From Segnochrobactrum spirostomi (GTDB lineage Bacteria > Pseudomonadota > Alphaproteobacteria > Rhizobiales > Segnochrobactraceae): DNA of 64,000 nucleotides. The translations under genes were made by a program, and so were the position numbers. Below are positions 1 through 8,051 of this stretch, in pieces (within the stretch, counting starts at the first letter, position 1; every line of letters begins with the position of its first letter). Where the stretch lies: contig NZ_VWNA01000001.1 in assembly GCF_009600605.1 (NCBI RefSeq), positions 2,342,501-2,406,500 on the forward strand. The letters run 5' to 3'. The notes below the pieces were generated by a model. That model was not told the origin of the DNA, made no database searches, and was given only the letters and a program-made list of their open reading frames with translations.

Positions 1-256
1 GCTGTGCCGGATTCAGCTCTGTGAACGTGCCGGTCAGCTCGAATTTTCTGTCCGCGCTTCCAAATCGGATGTCCGTCGCCTCGCAGTAGAGCTCGCGTCG
101 TCCGCCGAGCGGTGCGGTCAAGAGCCGTATCGCGTCGATGGCGTTGCTTTTGCCACCGTTGTTTTCTCCGACCAGGATCGTCAGATCCTTAGAGAGCGGA
201 ATATCTGACTGGCGGAATGAGCGAAAATTATTTAAATTTAGATTTTGAAGAAACAT
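1..256 (-). CDS. OLD/RecF-type AAA ATPase, N-terminal fragment (runs off window)
   Basis: The first 85 residues of a larger protein are visible; the rest lies before base 1. The N-terminus starts MFLQNLNLNNFRSF and reaches a Walker A motif, GENNGGKS, at about residues 30-37. This layout (two short beta strands, 'NFRSF', then GxNNxGKS) is typical of the ABC-type ATPase head of OLD-family nucleases and RecF/SMC-like proteins. The start at 256 is favoured by an excellent ribosome binding site (GGGAGGAGGA on the minus strand) just upstream. In OLD proteins the ATPase is followed by a TOPRIM nuclease domain, which cannot be seen here. OLD-type genes often act in phage defence, and this one sits in mobile DNA, so a defence role is an inference only. 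A RecF-like repair ATPase is the main alternative. Confidence 0.8.
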   Translation of the reverse strand, partial: MFLQNLNLNNFRSFRQSDIPLSKDLTILVGENNGGKSNAIDAIRLLTAPLGGRRELYCEATDIRFGSADRKFELTGTFTELNPAQ

Positions 257-441
257 GTCCTCCTCCCGCCCGCGCACATCGCCGATGTGTTTCGAATCTT
301 TATTCCATGTGAACTTAGGCGCAGGCGATCGCCAATCGTAATCCACCAAAAAACCATGGCGGTTCGGCCGAACCGAACGATTTTGCGATATGAGAGTCGC
401 CGCCGCTCTTCCGCTGGCTCGTGCGCGGTGTAATCATCTAG

Positions 442-904
442 CCTAGCAGGCTGTTGAAGAAGTCCTGGGATGGGCGAGTTCCGGGTTCAAGGGCGTGAGC
501 TTTGCCTCGAACCAGAGAGCTTTATGGCTCTGGCAGGTGGCTGCGGTAGCGGCCGGGTGGTTGCTGGATTTGGTCATGGCGTTTGCGCCATGAGCTTGGG
601 CAACCGGACGAGGTTGTAGGCCGCGGCGGCGAAGGTGAAAGCCCATCCGGCCCGATCGACGCCGCGGACCATCGGCAGCTCCAATCCGGCGATGGTCTTG
701 ATCCAGCCGAAGCTCTCCTCGATGCGCTTGCGGATCCGCTGACTGGCGGCATAGCCGGCATGCCGCGTCGTGCGGCCGTCGATCGCCAACAGAGCTCGGG
801 TCGTCCTGTCCGATCCGCGCACCGAAATCCCCTCCAGCGCCGATAACCAGAGTGAATCATGACAGCGACGAGCAGGCGAGCAACTTCTTCAACAGCCTGC
901 TAGG
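442..904 (-). mobile_element. Internally deleted IS5/IS1182-type insertion sequence, both ends kept
   Basis: A perfect 22-bp inverted repeat bounds the element: 442-463 and 883-904, with the core CAGGCTGTTGAAGAAGT. The outer CTAG at both ends could be a 4-bp target duplication or part of the repeat. Inside, only the C-terminal part of a DDE transposase survives (574-822, minus strand), with the recognisable motifs RIRKRIEESFGWIKT and AAAAYNLVRLPKL. The parent elements carry a full transposase, so most of the gene has been lost and the copy is non-autonomous. Its right edge touches the next insertion sequence at 905. Confidence 0.8.
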
Positions 905-1878
905 TTTTCAGTCCCGGCATTTGATGGTTTGGATCGAGGATGAATCTCTCCGGCTCTGAAGTCCAGCATTTGCAGATGAACTCGTAGGGCGTGAGGCCCC
1001 TGAGGGTCTTCAGGCGCCGGCCGAAATTGTAGGCGGAGACGAAGTCGGCGAGATGCGTCTCGAACTGGCGGTGATCATCGTAGTGGAGGCGTTTGACGGT
1101 CGCCTCCTTAATCGTGCGGTTCGTTCGTTCGACCTGGCCATTGGTCCAGGGATGCTTCACCTTGGTCAGACGGTGCTCGATGCCATTCTCGCGGCAACGC
1201 ATGTCGAACATGTGGGTCGTGTAGCGCGCGGTCGGCCCGTCGGCATAGCGCGGCGGAAAGGTGAACTGGATGCCGTTGTCGGTGAGAACGGTGTGGATCC
1301 GGTACGGCACCGTGTCGATCAGGGCCATGAGAAAGGCCGAGGCTGAGGTGCGGCCTGTCTTCCTGACGACCTGCACGAAGGCGAATTTGCTCGTCCGATC
1401 AATGGCGACATAGAGGTACAGCTTGCCCTCGGCCGTCTGCACCTCGGCGATATCGATATGAAAGAGGCTATCGGATAGGACTTGAAGCGCCTCTTCAGCT
1501 CCTTGTCGCCCTTCACCTCCGGCAGCCGGCTGAAACCATGGCACTGAAGGCAACGATGCAGGGATGACCGTGTCAGGTGCGGGAGCGTCGCCTGCAAGGC
1601 ATAGAGGCAGTCGTCGAGCGGCAGCAGCGTATGCCGGGGGAAGGCGATGATGATGGCCTCTTCCTCAACCGACAGAACCGTCGATGTGGGCTCCCTCGGG
1701 CCAGTCGGCAGATCGGCAACCGAGGTCCGCCTCTTCCACTTCGCAACCGTCTTTGGTTGATCCCGTAACGCTTGGCCAGTGCCCTCAGGCTCTCTTGACT
1801 ATGCTGTATCGCTCGACGGACCGCCTCTGTCGTCGTGGCGCTCCCGTGAAGAACCTGGCCCGTAGTGCCTCCTTCCAC
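900..1878 (-). pseudogene. IS481-family transposase, frameshifted
   Basis: The reading frame is split into at least three pieces on the minus strand. The N-terminal helix-turn-helix part (about 1878-1750) contains HGSATTTEAVRRAIQ and SLRALAKRYGINQ. A middle piece (about 1597-1480) contains SSLHRCLQCHGFSRLPEVKG. The integrase-like catalytic part (about 1470-900) contains HIDIAEVQTAEGKLYLYVAI, VLTDNGIQFT and KHPWTNGQVERTNRTIKEA, covering the DDE core. Together they make a near full-length transposase, so the gene is inactive through small indels rather than large deletion. Sequencing error is possible but three breaks in one gene favour real decay. Confidence 0.85.
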
Positions 1879-1919
1879 TCCTGCGAAAAGACTGCACCAT
1901 CAAATGCCGGGACTGAACA
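905..1919 (-). mobile_element. IS481-family insertion sequence, decayed
   Basis: A perfect 22-bp inverted repeat (907-928 and 1896-1917, core CAGTCCCGGCATTTGATGG) defines the ends. The right end extends to ACA at 1919; the matching TGT at the left reads TTT. The length of about 1 kb fits an IS481 element. The 3' end of the transposase lies within one terminal repeat, as is usual for close relatives. No clear target duplication is visible, partly because the left end directly abuts the neighbouring IS remnant. Confidence 0.85.
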
Positions 1920-2207
1920 CGGAGATTGCGATCGCCGCTATCGCGGCCGCGGTGGTTGGGTTCGGACCCGGGCGCAGCCCCTACCATCCATCAACCGACA
2001 GGATGAACATGCAAAATCGCTACAGATGCACGTCAGTAGTACGTTACATGGCAGAACGATCGATAACTATAATAACTCGAATCCGTAGTCAGTAGAAGCG
2101 GTCTCTTATTACAATTCTAGATAACGTATATTATTGACTCTCCCCGGTGAATGTGATGACAATAACAGTGCAGACGGACTCGGCTGACATTAGGAAAGGT
2201 GTTGCAA

Positions 2208-2381
2208 ATGAGTGCGAATCTGAATGTTCAGATCAAGACTCGACGTGAGCTGCATACAAAAGACAAGCATTCGGTTGCCGAACGCATCTATGTGGGAGAG
2301 ATCGATAAGCTGAGACCTGAAACAACTGCGTTTCTGAAACCGTCGCATTGGCTTGACCCGACGATGAAGAAATTCTACTGA
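2208..2381 (+). CDS. Candidate ribosomal peptide precursor (57 aa)
   Basis: The small gene lies directly upstream of an asparagine-synthetase-like enzyme and ends 15 bases before a hairpin. The ATG at 2208 is chosen because AGGAAAGG (2192-2199) sits 8 bases upstream; an in-frame GTG at 2199 would overlap that site. The peptide is highly charged and starts MSANLNVQIKTRRELHTKDK. Its C-terminal half contains GEIDKLRPETTAF and ends SHWLDPTMKKFY. It has no signal peptide, no cysteines and no membrane segment. If it were a lasso-type precursor, Gly30 could close a nine-residue ring onto Glu38, but the usual threonine two residues before the core is absent (Tyr-Val instead). A TTGACT at 2134-2139 is a possible -35 element with no convincing -10. 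Precursor status is inferred from size, position and partner genes; the sequence matches no family I can name. Confidence 0.6.
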   Translation: MSANLNVQIKTRRELHTKDKHSVAERIYVGEIDKLRPETTAFLKPSHWLDPTMKKFY

Positions 2382-2396
2382 TAACAATATAATGCT

Positions 2397-2426
2397 ATGG
2401 CCCCTCCCAAAAAAGGGGCCATTTTT
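2397..2426 (+). terminator. Hairpin with T-tract between peptide and cyclase genes
   Basis: A perfect 9-bp stem (ATGGCCCCT, 2397-2405, with AGGGGCCAT, 2414-2422) encloses an 8-base loop and is followed by TTTT. It has the form of a rho-independent terminator or attenuator. Placed just after the precursor gene, it could end most transcripts there and protect their 3' ends, giving far more peptide mRNA than enzyme mRNA. Similar hairpins are known after the precursor genes of proteobacterial lasso clusters. Confidence 0.75.
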
Positions 2427-2438
2427 CTCGGTGCGGCC

Positions 2439-4049
2439 ATGATAGACTTGAATATAAAGCTCTCCGATATTGGATCTCCGATCGTTCCGACTGATACTGG
2501 AATACGTATTGGTGCATCGTACGTGGATTTTTATATTCATCGAATGATCGTAGGCGCAGTGTACTTCAATGACAGGCGAATTCTCGTGATAGCGCGAGAG
2601 CTCGCAATAGCCGACGGTTACGACGGATTACCAATAACCGTTCATAATAATATAAGCGACAAGGCTATGGATGAGCTGAATAATAATTCCAGACGCACGG
2701 CCCTGGCGGCGTTGGTTATTGAAATTAATAGAGATTATCGATATCCTCATGTCAATATATATAACAATCATAATCCACAGTCATTTCTATATTTCTGCGT
2801 GCAGGATAGAGAAATAAACGGATCGTGGAATTTAATGAAGATCGCACGGAGAGTAAACAGAAACATCGTTTGTGATGAGTTTTTATCGAAGTGGATTACC
2901 CTTCAGCCTCAACAATACAATAACACAACGATGTTCAAAAACATTTATAGAACGACGATCAACACAGATACTCTTATCACTGCAGACAGAGTGCGAATCG
3001 CGGAGTTGGACTGTCGCGACTCCACCTATCCGCGCCGGCTCCAGAGGGAAGATCGCGCCAAAGAGATACTATTCGAAATTCTTACAGAATGCCTGACGCA
3101 GCGACCGTTAGCTGAGGGAAAGACTGCGGCTGAGGTTAGTGGCGGTCTCGACTCTTCGGTCGTAGCCCTTGCGGCTTCCGCTGTGTTGACAAGCACTATC
3201 GCCGCGAGCGTAAATATTACAACAGATAAAAATAATCAGACGTCGCGACAGCGCTTGGTTGCAGATACTCTTGCGCTTAACCATGTAAATGTTAGTATAT
3301 GGGATCACCTTCCGTTTGCGCGATCTGGGGCACGCTTCTGTACACAGGACACGAGTTATCTTGCTGAGTCGTTCTTCGAAGCGTTTTATCATCTAACAGC
3401 GATCTTGAGGCGACGAGGAGTCGATACGATTCTGACGGGGATGGGTGGTGATGAGGCCTTCCCCTTGTTTGCCGGTGAGGCCGACACCAGCAGCGGAGTA
3501 AAGCCAATTGTCCGTCCTTCGTTCATTGAACCAAAGGCCTATTTACTGGCCGCGCTACCTTACGTGACGCGGAGCTTCATATCGAGCTACCATGGCTCCT
3601 GCGCTCATAGCGTCACAAACAGGGCGGAGCGGTTTATGAATCAGGGGATCTGGTCAGTTAACCCATTTGCGGAGCCGGCGATGATCCAGTTCGGATCTTC
3701 ACTGCCCTACGCGCAAAGAAGCCGGCGGTCGATCCTGAGCGATATTCTATCTGGCAACAATATGCCCGAATTCCTAGATCACAAACCGACCTCGTTCGAG
3801 CCGACGTTAAAGGTCGTGGCTAGAGAGGTCGAAGGTATACTGTCCAGCGTATGGAAAAACTCCATTTGCGCACAGCGCGGTTTAATAAACACATCGTGTA
3901 TGCGTAAAATATATGACGAGTTGATATCAGAGGACGGTTCGAGTGACGAGGAACTTGCGTATTTTGCTCATATATTATTCTTTCTTCAGGCGGAACTGTT
4001 CCTAAGGGTGTGCGAGAGCAGTGGTATTAAATTAGTTTATAGCGGATAA
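2439..4049 (+). CDS. Asparagine-synthetase-like ATP-dependent amide/macrolactam synthetase (lasso-cyclase-like)
   Basis: This 536-residue protein belongs to the asparagine synthetase B fold. The ATP-pyrophosphatase loop SGGLDSS lies at about residues 234-240, and the second nucleotide-site motif, GMGGDE, at about 334-339. The N-terminal half resembles a glutaminase domain but does not start Met-Cys, so it should not release ammonia from glutamine. That is also the state of lasso-peptide cyclases and beta-lactam synthetases, which adenylate a carboxylate and form an amide with another amine. The start at 2439 is preferred over the in-frame ATG at 2397 because the latter lies inside the terminator hairpin. 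Codon use is AT-rich compared with the chromosome. The 3' end overlaps the convergent formyltransferase gene by 23 bases. Function as a peptide cyclase or ligase is inferred from family and context. Confidence 0.8.
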   Translation: MIDLNIKLSDIGSPIVPTDTGIRIGASYVDFYIHRMIVGAVYFNDRRILVIARELAIADGYDGLPITVHNNISDKAMDELNNNSRRTALAALVIEINRDYRYPHVNIYNNHNPQSFLYFCVQDREINGSWNLMKIARRVNRNIVCDEFLSKWITLQPQQYNNTTMFKNIYRTTINTDTLITADRVRIAELDCRDSTYPRRLQREDRAKEILFEILTECLTQRPLAEGKTAAEVSGGLDSSVVALAASAVLTSTIAASVNITTDKNNQTSRQRLVADTLALNHVNVSIWDHLPFARSGARFCTQDTSYLAESFFEAFYHLTAILRRRGVDTILTGMGGDEAFPLFAGEADTSSGVKPIVRPSFIEPKAYLLAALPYVTRSFISSYHGSCAHSVTNRAERFMNQGIWSVNPFAEPAMIQFGSSLPYAQRSRRSILSDILSGNNMPEFLDHKPTSFEPTLKVVAREVEGILSSVWKNSICAQRGLINTSCMRKIYDELISEDGSSDEELAYFAHILFFLQAELFLRVCESSGIKLVYSG

Positions 4050-4830
4050 TCACAAATCCGTCCATAACTGCAATCACTATCCGATACTCGTCTTTCGAAA
4101 TCACAGTACCGGGCTTCCGCGAATGAGCTTCCTTCCATCCTTGGATGCTGCTCACTGTCGCTGTTAAATCACTCACTTTTAGAATTGTACTGTCTTCACC
4201 ATACCTACGACACATTCCGATACAGTCTTCCAACAAGAGATTCGGATTAAAAAATGGCTGATCAAATCGGCGGGCTTCCCAAGCTGGCCTGCCAACCTGT
4301 GCCGTGGCAGCGGCCCAGTAACATTCAATATTTGGAATTATGTTACGCATCGCATTCGACGAGTGCATGTACATGCGAAATAGTAGCGTGTCACATGTAT
4401 CATGCTCTGAGATTGCGAACCGCTCCCGATATATAACATCTCCTTGGTCAAACAACGGAGATAATTTATGGATCGTAAATCCTGCACATTCACCATGGGA
4501 CTGAATAATTAGAGGTATTGGGTATGGACCACGCCCATCTGGAAGGAGGCTCGGATGAATATTGACCCCCCAAAGAGGTGTATCGGAGGGAATTAGGAAT
4601 GGATATCCTATACTAATTAGTAAGCGGACTCCGTCATTTAACATCTCTAGCATGTCAGTGCGGTTGACGCGCCGGAAGTACAGAGCGGCTCCGTGATGCT
4701 CAGCCAACGACAACACTTCGCTCGACAGGTATGGAGAACGTTGCATCCATATGCTGTGCACTGTATGGCCTTCATCGCAAAGCATGTCCTTCCACGTGGA
4801 ATCGATCGCTCCACAAATCGAAATTTTCAT
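4027..4830 (-). CDS. 10-formyltetrahydrofolate-dependent formyltransferase
   Basis: The 267-residue product has the formyltransferase core shared by methionyl-tRNA formyltransferase, PurN and sugar N-formyltransferases. The conserved Asn90 and His92 precede the folate-binding SLLP at 94-97 (NIHPSLLPDGRGPYP), and the catalytic Asp128 lies in LFDQGD. It is shorter than methionyl-tRNA formyltransferase, and its C-terminal third is not a recognisable tRNA-binding domain, so it is unlikely to be a housekeeping Fmt. It runs opposite to its neighbours, overlaps the 3' end of the cyclase gene, and shares a roughly 135-base divergent promoter region with the exporter gene. An N-formyl group placed on a peptide amine (N-terminus or lysine) is the likely role in this cluster. 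A sugar-amine substrate cannot be excluded. Confidence 0.8.
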   Translation of the reverse strand: MKISICGAIDSTWKDMLCDEGHTVHSIWMQRSPYLSSEVLSLAEHHGAALYFRRVNRTDMLEMLNDGVRLLISIGYPFLIPSDTPLWGVNIHPSLLPDGRGPYPIPLIIQSHGECAGFTIHKLSPLFDQGDVIYRERFAISEHDTCDTLLFRMYMHSSNAMRNIIPNIECYWAAATAQVGRPAWEARRFDQPFFNPNLLLEDCIGMCRRYGEDSTILKVSDLTATVSSIQGWKEAHSRKPGTVISKDEYRIVIAVMDGFVIIRYKLI

Positions 4831-4965
4831 AGCATGCCCTCGTTCTTACTCGCATCAAGAATCGGCAAACGTCTAAGACCTGCGCTTCCTTGAAGCATAG
4901 CGCGCGCGTTCAGCTAGAAGCAAATACAAACACACCTATCTCGCTCACAAAACGGCTTCTATACC

Positions 4966-6609
4966 ATGAATAATTCCAAAATTGCGGCGTTGGCGCTTTC
5001 ACAACTAGCTACATATTGGAGGGCGGATAGAGTCATGATTGCCATAGCGATCGGTGCAGCAATGCTCTCCAGCGCAAGTGCGATCTGCGCACCCTACGTA
5101 CTGTCACGTGCAATCGATCGCTTAGCTGATGACGGTCCAGATTCGATCCGGGCGGTTACGTACCTTCTCTATTCGGTACTCGTAGGTGTTTCGCTGACAG
5201 CTCAGCAAGCTACACAGTATGCAGTATTCATAAGCGCTGAGCGCCTAGCGTACATGACTGATAGCGAGTTTTTCAGGAGAATTATCAGTAAGACGAGCTC
5301 GTTTTTCGCGACGTTCAATCCCGCCGAAATACAAGCGGCGAGCTTGCGCGGACGTCAAGGTCTCACGGCGCTGGTGCAGCTCGCTCTGGGTGTTATTTTG
5401 CCCGGAATAATCCAGATTCTAATCACGATATGGACTCTTAGTGCGTTAATTAATGCTCTCATAGGTGGAGTTATTGCCATCTATGGATTAATTTCAATTG
5501 TGCTAACCATTGTGTCCGTTCGACGTGTTCGTCCTTTCCTGGAGAGAGCAGTCGAGGCGAGTCAGGCGAATGCGCGTTTTTTTGGAAATGTTATAGATGT
5601 TATTGAGGCCATTCGTTATTTCCGTGCTCATCGATGGATATACGGAATATTTAATGATAACGCGGTAGCGTCGCGCGATAATTTGCGGGCATACGCAATG
5701 CAACGCGTCTTCGTGAGCGCGCTAATGGGTATTCTCCTGACTATCCAGTTTTTCATCTCGTTGACATTCATTATCCCGATGTATTACCGAGGCGGCATTT
5801 CAATCGGGAATATTGTCCTTTTCAATGCACTGCTTGTGCAGCTTAATCAGCCCTTCGAGATGATGGCCCATGCGATCGAAGCATTGACTCGGTCCCGCAA
5901 CGAGCTCGCACCTCTGGCCACTATGTGGGCCGAACCCGAGGAGAGGGCAAAAGCGGAGACGTTGGAGTTTGTGCCGCAGCATGCTCGAATTTCGTTCGAA
6001 AACGTGAGCTTTCGCTATGGAAATGGCCGGGGTGTAGAATGTATAAATTTTCTCGCAGGGCCGGGCCGCATGACATTTCTGACCGGGAAGACGGGCTCTG
6101 GAAAGACAACCATATTCAAGATAATATTGAAATCTATCGAGCCGGATCACGGGCGCGTGCTTGTTGACGGTGTGGATATTAATTTAATTGATCGATCTTC
6201 GTGGTTGAATGCGGTGTCAATTGTGCCGCAGGAGATCGTTCTCCTGAATGCTAGCGTTAAGGACAATATCCTACTCGGTCGGCTATATGATGAGAGTCGT
6301 TTGCGTGGTGCCCTTCAAGGAGCTTCGTTTGCTTCACTGATGAGCGCGCTGCCGGACGGACTAGAGACGATGGTAGGAGAGCGCGGCTTAAGGCTATCTG
6401 GCGGGGAACGTCAGCGGATCGCTGTTGCGCGCGCTCTATATGGAAATCCGAAGATCCTGTTGCTTGATGAGGCAAGCTCGGCGCTCGACGAGGTGACGGA
6501 GCGAGATATAATGGAGCATATTCGGGTATTGGCGCAGGATGTTACTGTGCTCGCGATTACGCATCGGCAATCTATGATAACGGATGCGGATAACGTAATC
6601 AGGCTGTGA
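4966..6609 (+). CDS. ABC exporter, permease fused to ATPase (McjD-like)
   Basis: A 547-residue half-transporter expected to work as a homodimer. An N-terminal six-helix exporter domain (about residues 20-310) is followed by a nucleotide-binding domain with Walker A GKTGSGKTT (374-382), signature LSGGERQ (477-483), Walker B ILLLDE (497-502) and an H-loop histidine in ITH (531-533). There is no N-terminal peptidase (C39) domain, so it would export without cutting a leader. This architecture is that of McjD-type transporters, which export and give immunity to mature lasso microcins. Codon use is AT-rich like the rest of the cluster. The 3' end is 73 bases from the next IS remnant. The substrate is inferred to be the modified peptide. 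Confidence 0.85.
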   Translation: MNNSKIAALALSQLATYWRADRVMIAIAIGAAMLSSASAICAPYVLSRAIDRLADDGPDSIRAVTYLLYSVLVGVSLTAQQATQYAVFISAERLAYMTDSEFFRRIISKTSSFFATFNPAEIQAASLRGRQGLTALVQLALGVILPGIIQILITIWTLSALINALIGGVIAIYGLISIVLTIVSVRRVRPFLERAVEASQANARFFGNVIDVIEAIRYFRAHRWIYGIFNDNAVASRDNLRAYAMQRVFVSALMGILLTIQFFISLTFIIPMYYRGGISIGNIVLFNALLVQLNQPFEMMAHAIEALTRSRNELAPLATMWAEPEERAKAETLEFVPQHARISFENVSFRYGNGRGVECINFLAGPGRMTFLTGKTGSGKTTIFKIILKSIEPDHGRVLVDGVDINLIDRSSWLNAVSIVPQEIVLLNASVKDNILLGRLYDESRLRGALQGASFASLMSALPDGLETMVGERGLRLSGGERQRIAVARALYGNPKILLLDEASSALDEVTERDIMEHIRVLAQDVTVLAITHRQSMITDADNVIRL

Positions 6610-6682
6610 GATTAGAGCGGGACCCGATCTTAATGGTATCCCTGCGGCGAGTGCCGCCTTGCGGAGGTTGGGGGATGACGCG

Positions 6683-7538
6683 AAGTCCTAGGTGATGTGG
6701 ACGAATATACGGGTCCATAGACGGACGGCGGCGGTGAGAACGAAGTCGAGGTGGCTGTCGGCGGTCTTGTCGGAGCGGATCGGGAGGCGGCGCGAGCTCT
6801 TCAGTCTTTTGAAGTAGAGCGAGATCCCGTGTCTCAGGGCGTAGATGTGTTCGTCTACGGGCATCTGGACCGTCCGGCTTCGTTGCATCGGAATGATCGG
6901 CGCGACGCCTCGCGCTTCCTTCGCCAAGCGGCTATCTTCGGCATCGTAGGCGCGATCGGCGAGCAGAACCTTCGGTTGCGGCCGCCAGCGTCGAGGAGAT
7001 GTAGCGCACCAGTGTTAGTCCGAGGACTCACCTGGCGCGATGTTGACGGCTACGGTGAGGCCCGAGCCGTTGGTGCGGAGATGAATTTTGGTCGAGAACC
7101 CACCTCGCCAGCGCCCGAGACCCTGTCTCGCAGACTCCTTGCGCCTGCGGCGCAGTGCTCCGCCCGGATGACGGTGCTGTCGATCATCTGCACGGTCTCG
7201 CCGACCCCTTCGGTGTCATTCACCACTTCAAGCAGGAGATCCCGGAGCCCGGAGAGCGTCCAGCGGCGGAAATGGCGGTAGACACCGAAGACCATTTCGC
7301 GAAGCACTCGGGCAGGGCGCGCCGTTGGGCACCGGTTGGGGCAATCCAGAACACGCCGTCGAGGACGCGCCGGTAATCCTCGCGCCGCCTGCCGCTGCGG
7401 GGCCTCCGTCTCGTCGCGAAAAGCGCCAAGAACGCGCATTCCTCGTCGCTCAACAGGTCTCGAATCAACGTCGCCGCCCTCCGAAAGTGACGTTGGATCA
7501 ACCCCCCGAGGGGGAAACCCTATTCGTCAACAGGACTT
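6683..7538 (-). mobile_element. IS5-family (IS427-like) insertion sequence, decayed
   Basis: The transposase remnant is bounded by short inverted matches, AAGTCCT at 6683-6689 and AGGACTT at 7532-7538. The resulting length of about 0.86 kb is right for this IS group. The ends are only approximate because the inverted match is short and I see no certain target duplication. It closes the right side of the peptide cluster, as the two IS copies at 442-1919 close the left. Confidence 0.7.
6688..7501 (-). pseudogene. IS5-family transposase, multiply frameshifted
   Basis: Three minus-strand fragments in different frames together cover a transposase. The N-terminal piece (about 7501-7290) has LLSDEECAFLALFA and DGVFWIAPTGAQRRALP. 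The middle piece (about 7290-7080) has VYRHFRRWTLSGLRDLL, TVQMIDSTVIRAEHCAAGA and a first DDE aspartate. The C-terminal piece (6927-6688) has RAPIIPM-like sequence (VAPIIPMQRSRTVQM), SSRRLPIRSDKTADS and the ending WTRIFVHIT. The part between about 7060 and 6930 is also degraded. The gene cannot make an active enzyme. Confidence 0.85.
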
Positions 7539-8036
7539 AGGTATCGGCTCACCCGGCAAGGCATTAGTGCGGAACGGCGTGGACCATGTCCATGAAGTGA
7601 AAGTGCCGCTCACCGTCGCGCTTTCTTTCCGATAGCGCCGTCAGATGCGGTTCCTCACCGAGATCTCGCGTTTCCGGCGCGCCAAATGAGCAGTCGCCGA
7701 TAGCCGACCCGTCGCCGTTCCGCGGAAAGCGATGCGTTCACCCAACGCCGTGTTCGGTGCGCGTCCTAACCGGCAGCGAATTATCTTGCGATTAGCCGGG
7801 AGGATGGGCGAATTTCTGCTGTTGGCTCAGCACTAGGGTGTTCCGCGGATAAACACGCCCTTGCGAGCCTACTCACCTCCTTTCTCCAGCCTCTACCAGG
7901 ATCCCGAGCATCTGCCTTTCGGACAATCTTGCTGCCCCCATGTCCCCTCTCACGGAGGGACGTAGTGTCGCACGGAGAAAATCTCTGGGCGGAGCACTTC
8001 GCAAAGTGTCGCATTTTCTTCGATAAATCTCGTTAT
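7539..8036. other. Gene-poor stretch at the end of the mobile element
   Basis: About 500 bases without a convincing gene. The open frames here lack ribosome binding sites and family resemblance. The last 90 bases hold short repeated motifs described separately and lead to the junction with yifB/comM. Confidence 0.6.
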
Positions 8037-8051
8037 CTATGAGAGTTCACA
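7964..8051. repeat. Putative transposon terminus with transposase-binding-like repeats
   Basis: The direct repeat AGTGTCGCA occurs at 7964-7972 and 8005-8013, 41 bases apart, and the sequence ends in ACA at 8049-8051 exactly where yifB/comM coding sequence resumes. Read from the junction inward, the element begins TGTGAACTCTC. Tn7-like and Tn5053-like elements have TGT...ACA ends with several spaced transposase-binding repeats inside each end. The repeats and junction are seen directly; the assignment to that class is an inference because no tns genes are in view. Confidence 0.5.

Noticed and set aside
361-374. Perfect 14-bp palindrome GGTTCGGCCGAACC upstream of the ATPase gene
   Set aside because: It could be an operator, but a single short palindrome in GC-rich DNA is not enough to call one.
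2134-2160. Promoter for the precursor peptide gene
   Set aside because: TTGACT is a fair -35, but no -10 of reasonable quality lies at the right distance.
2208-4049. Canonical lasso peptide cluster
   Set aside because: No B protein (RRE or transglutaminase-like leader peptidase) is present, and the precursor lacks the Thr at -2. I keep it only as a lasso-like hypothesis.
7781-8014. Small open frame at the end of the mobile element
   Set aside because: It has no ribosome binding site or recognisable family, and it overlaps the putative transposon end repeats.
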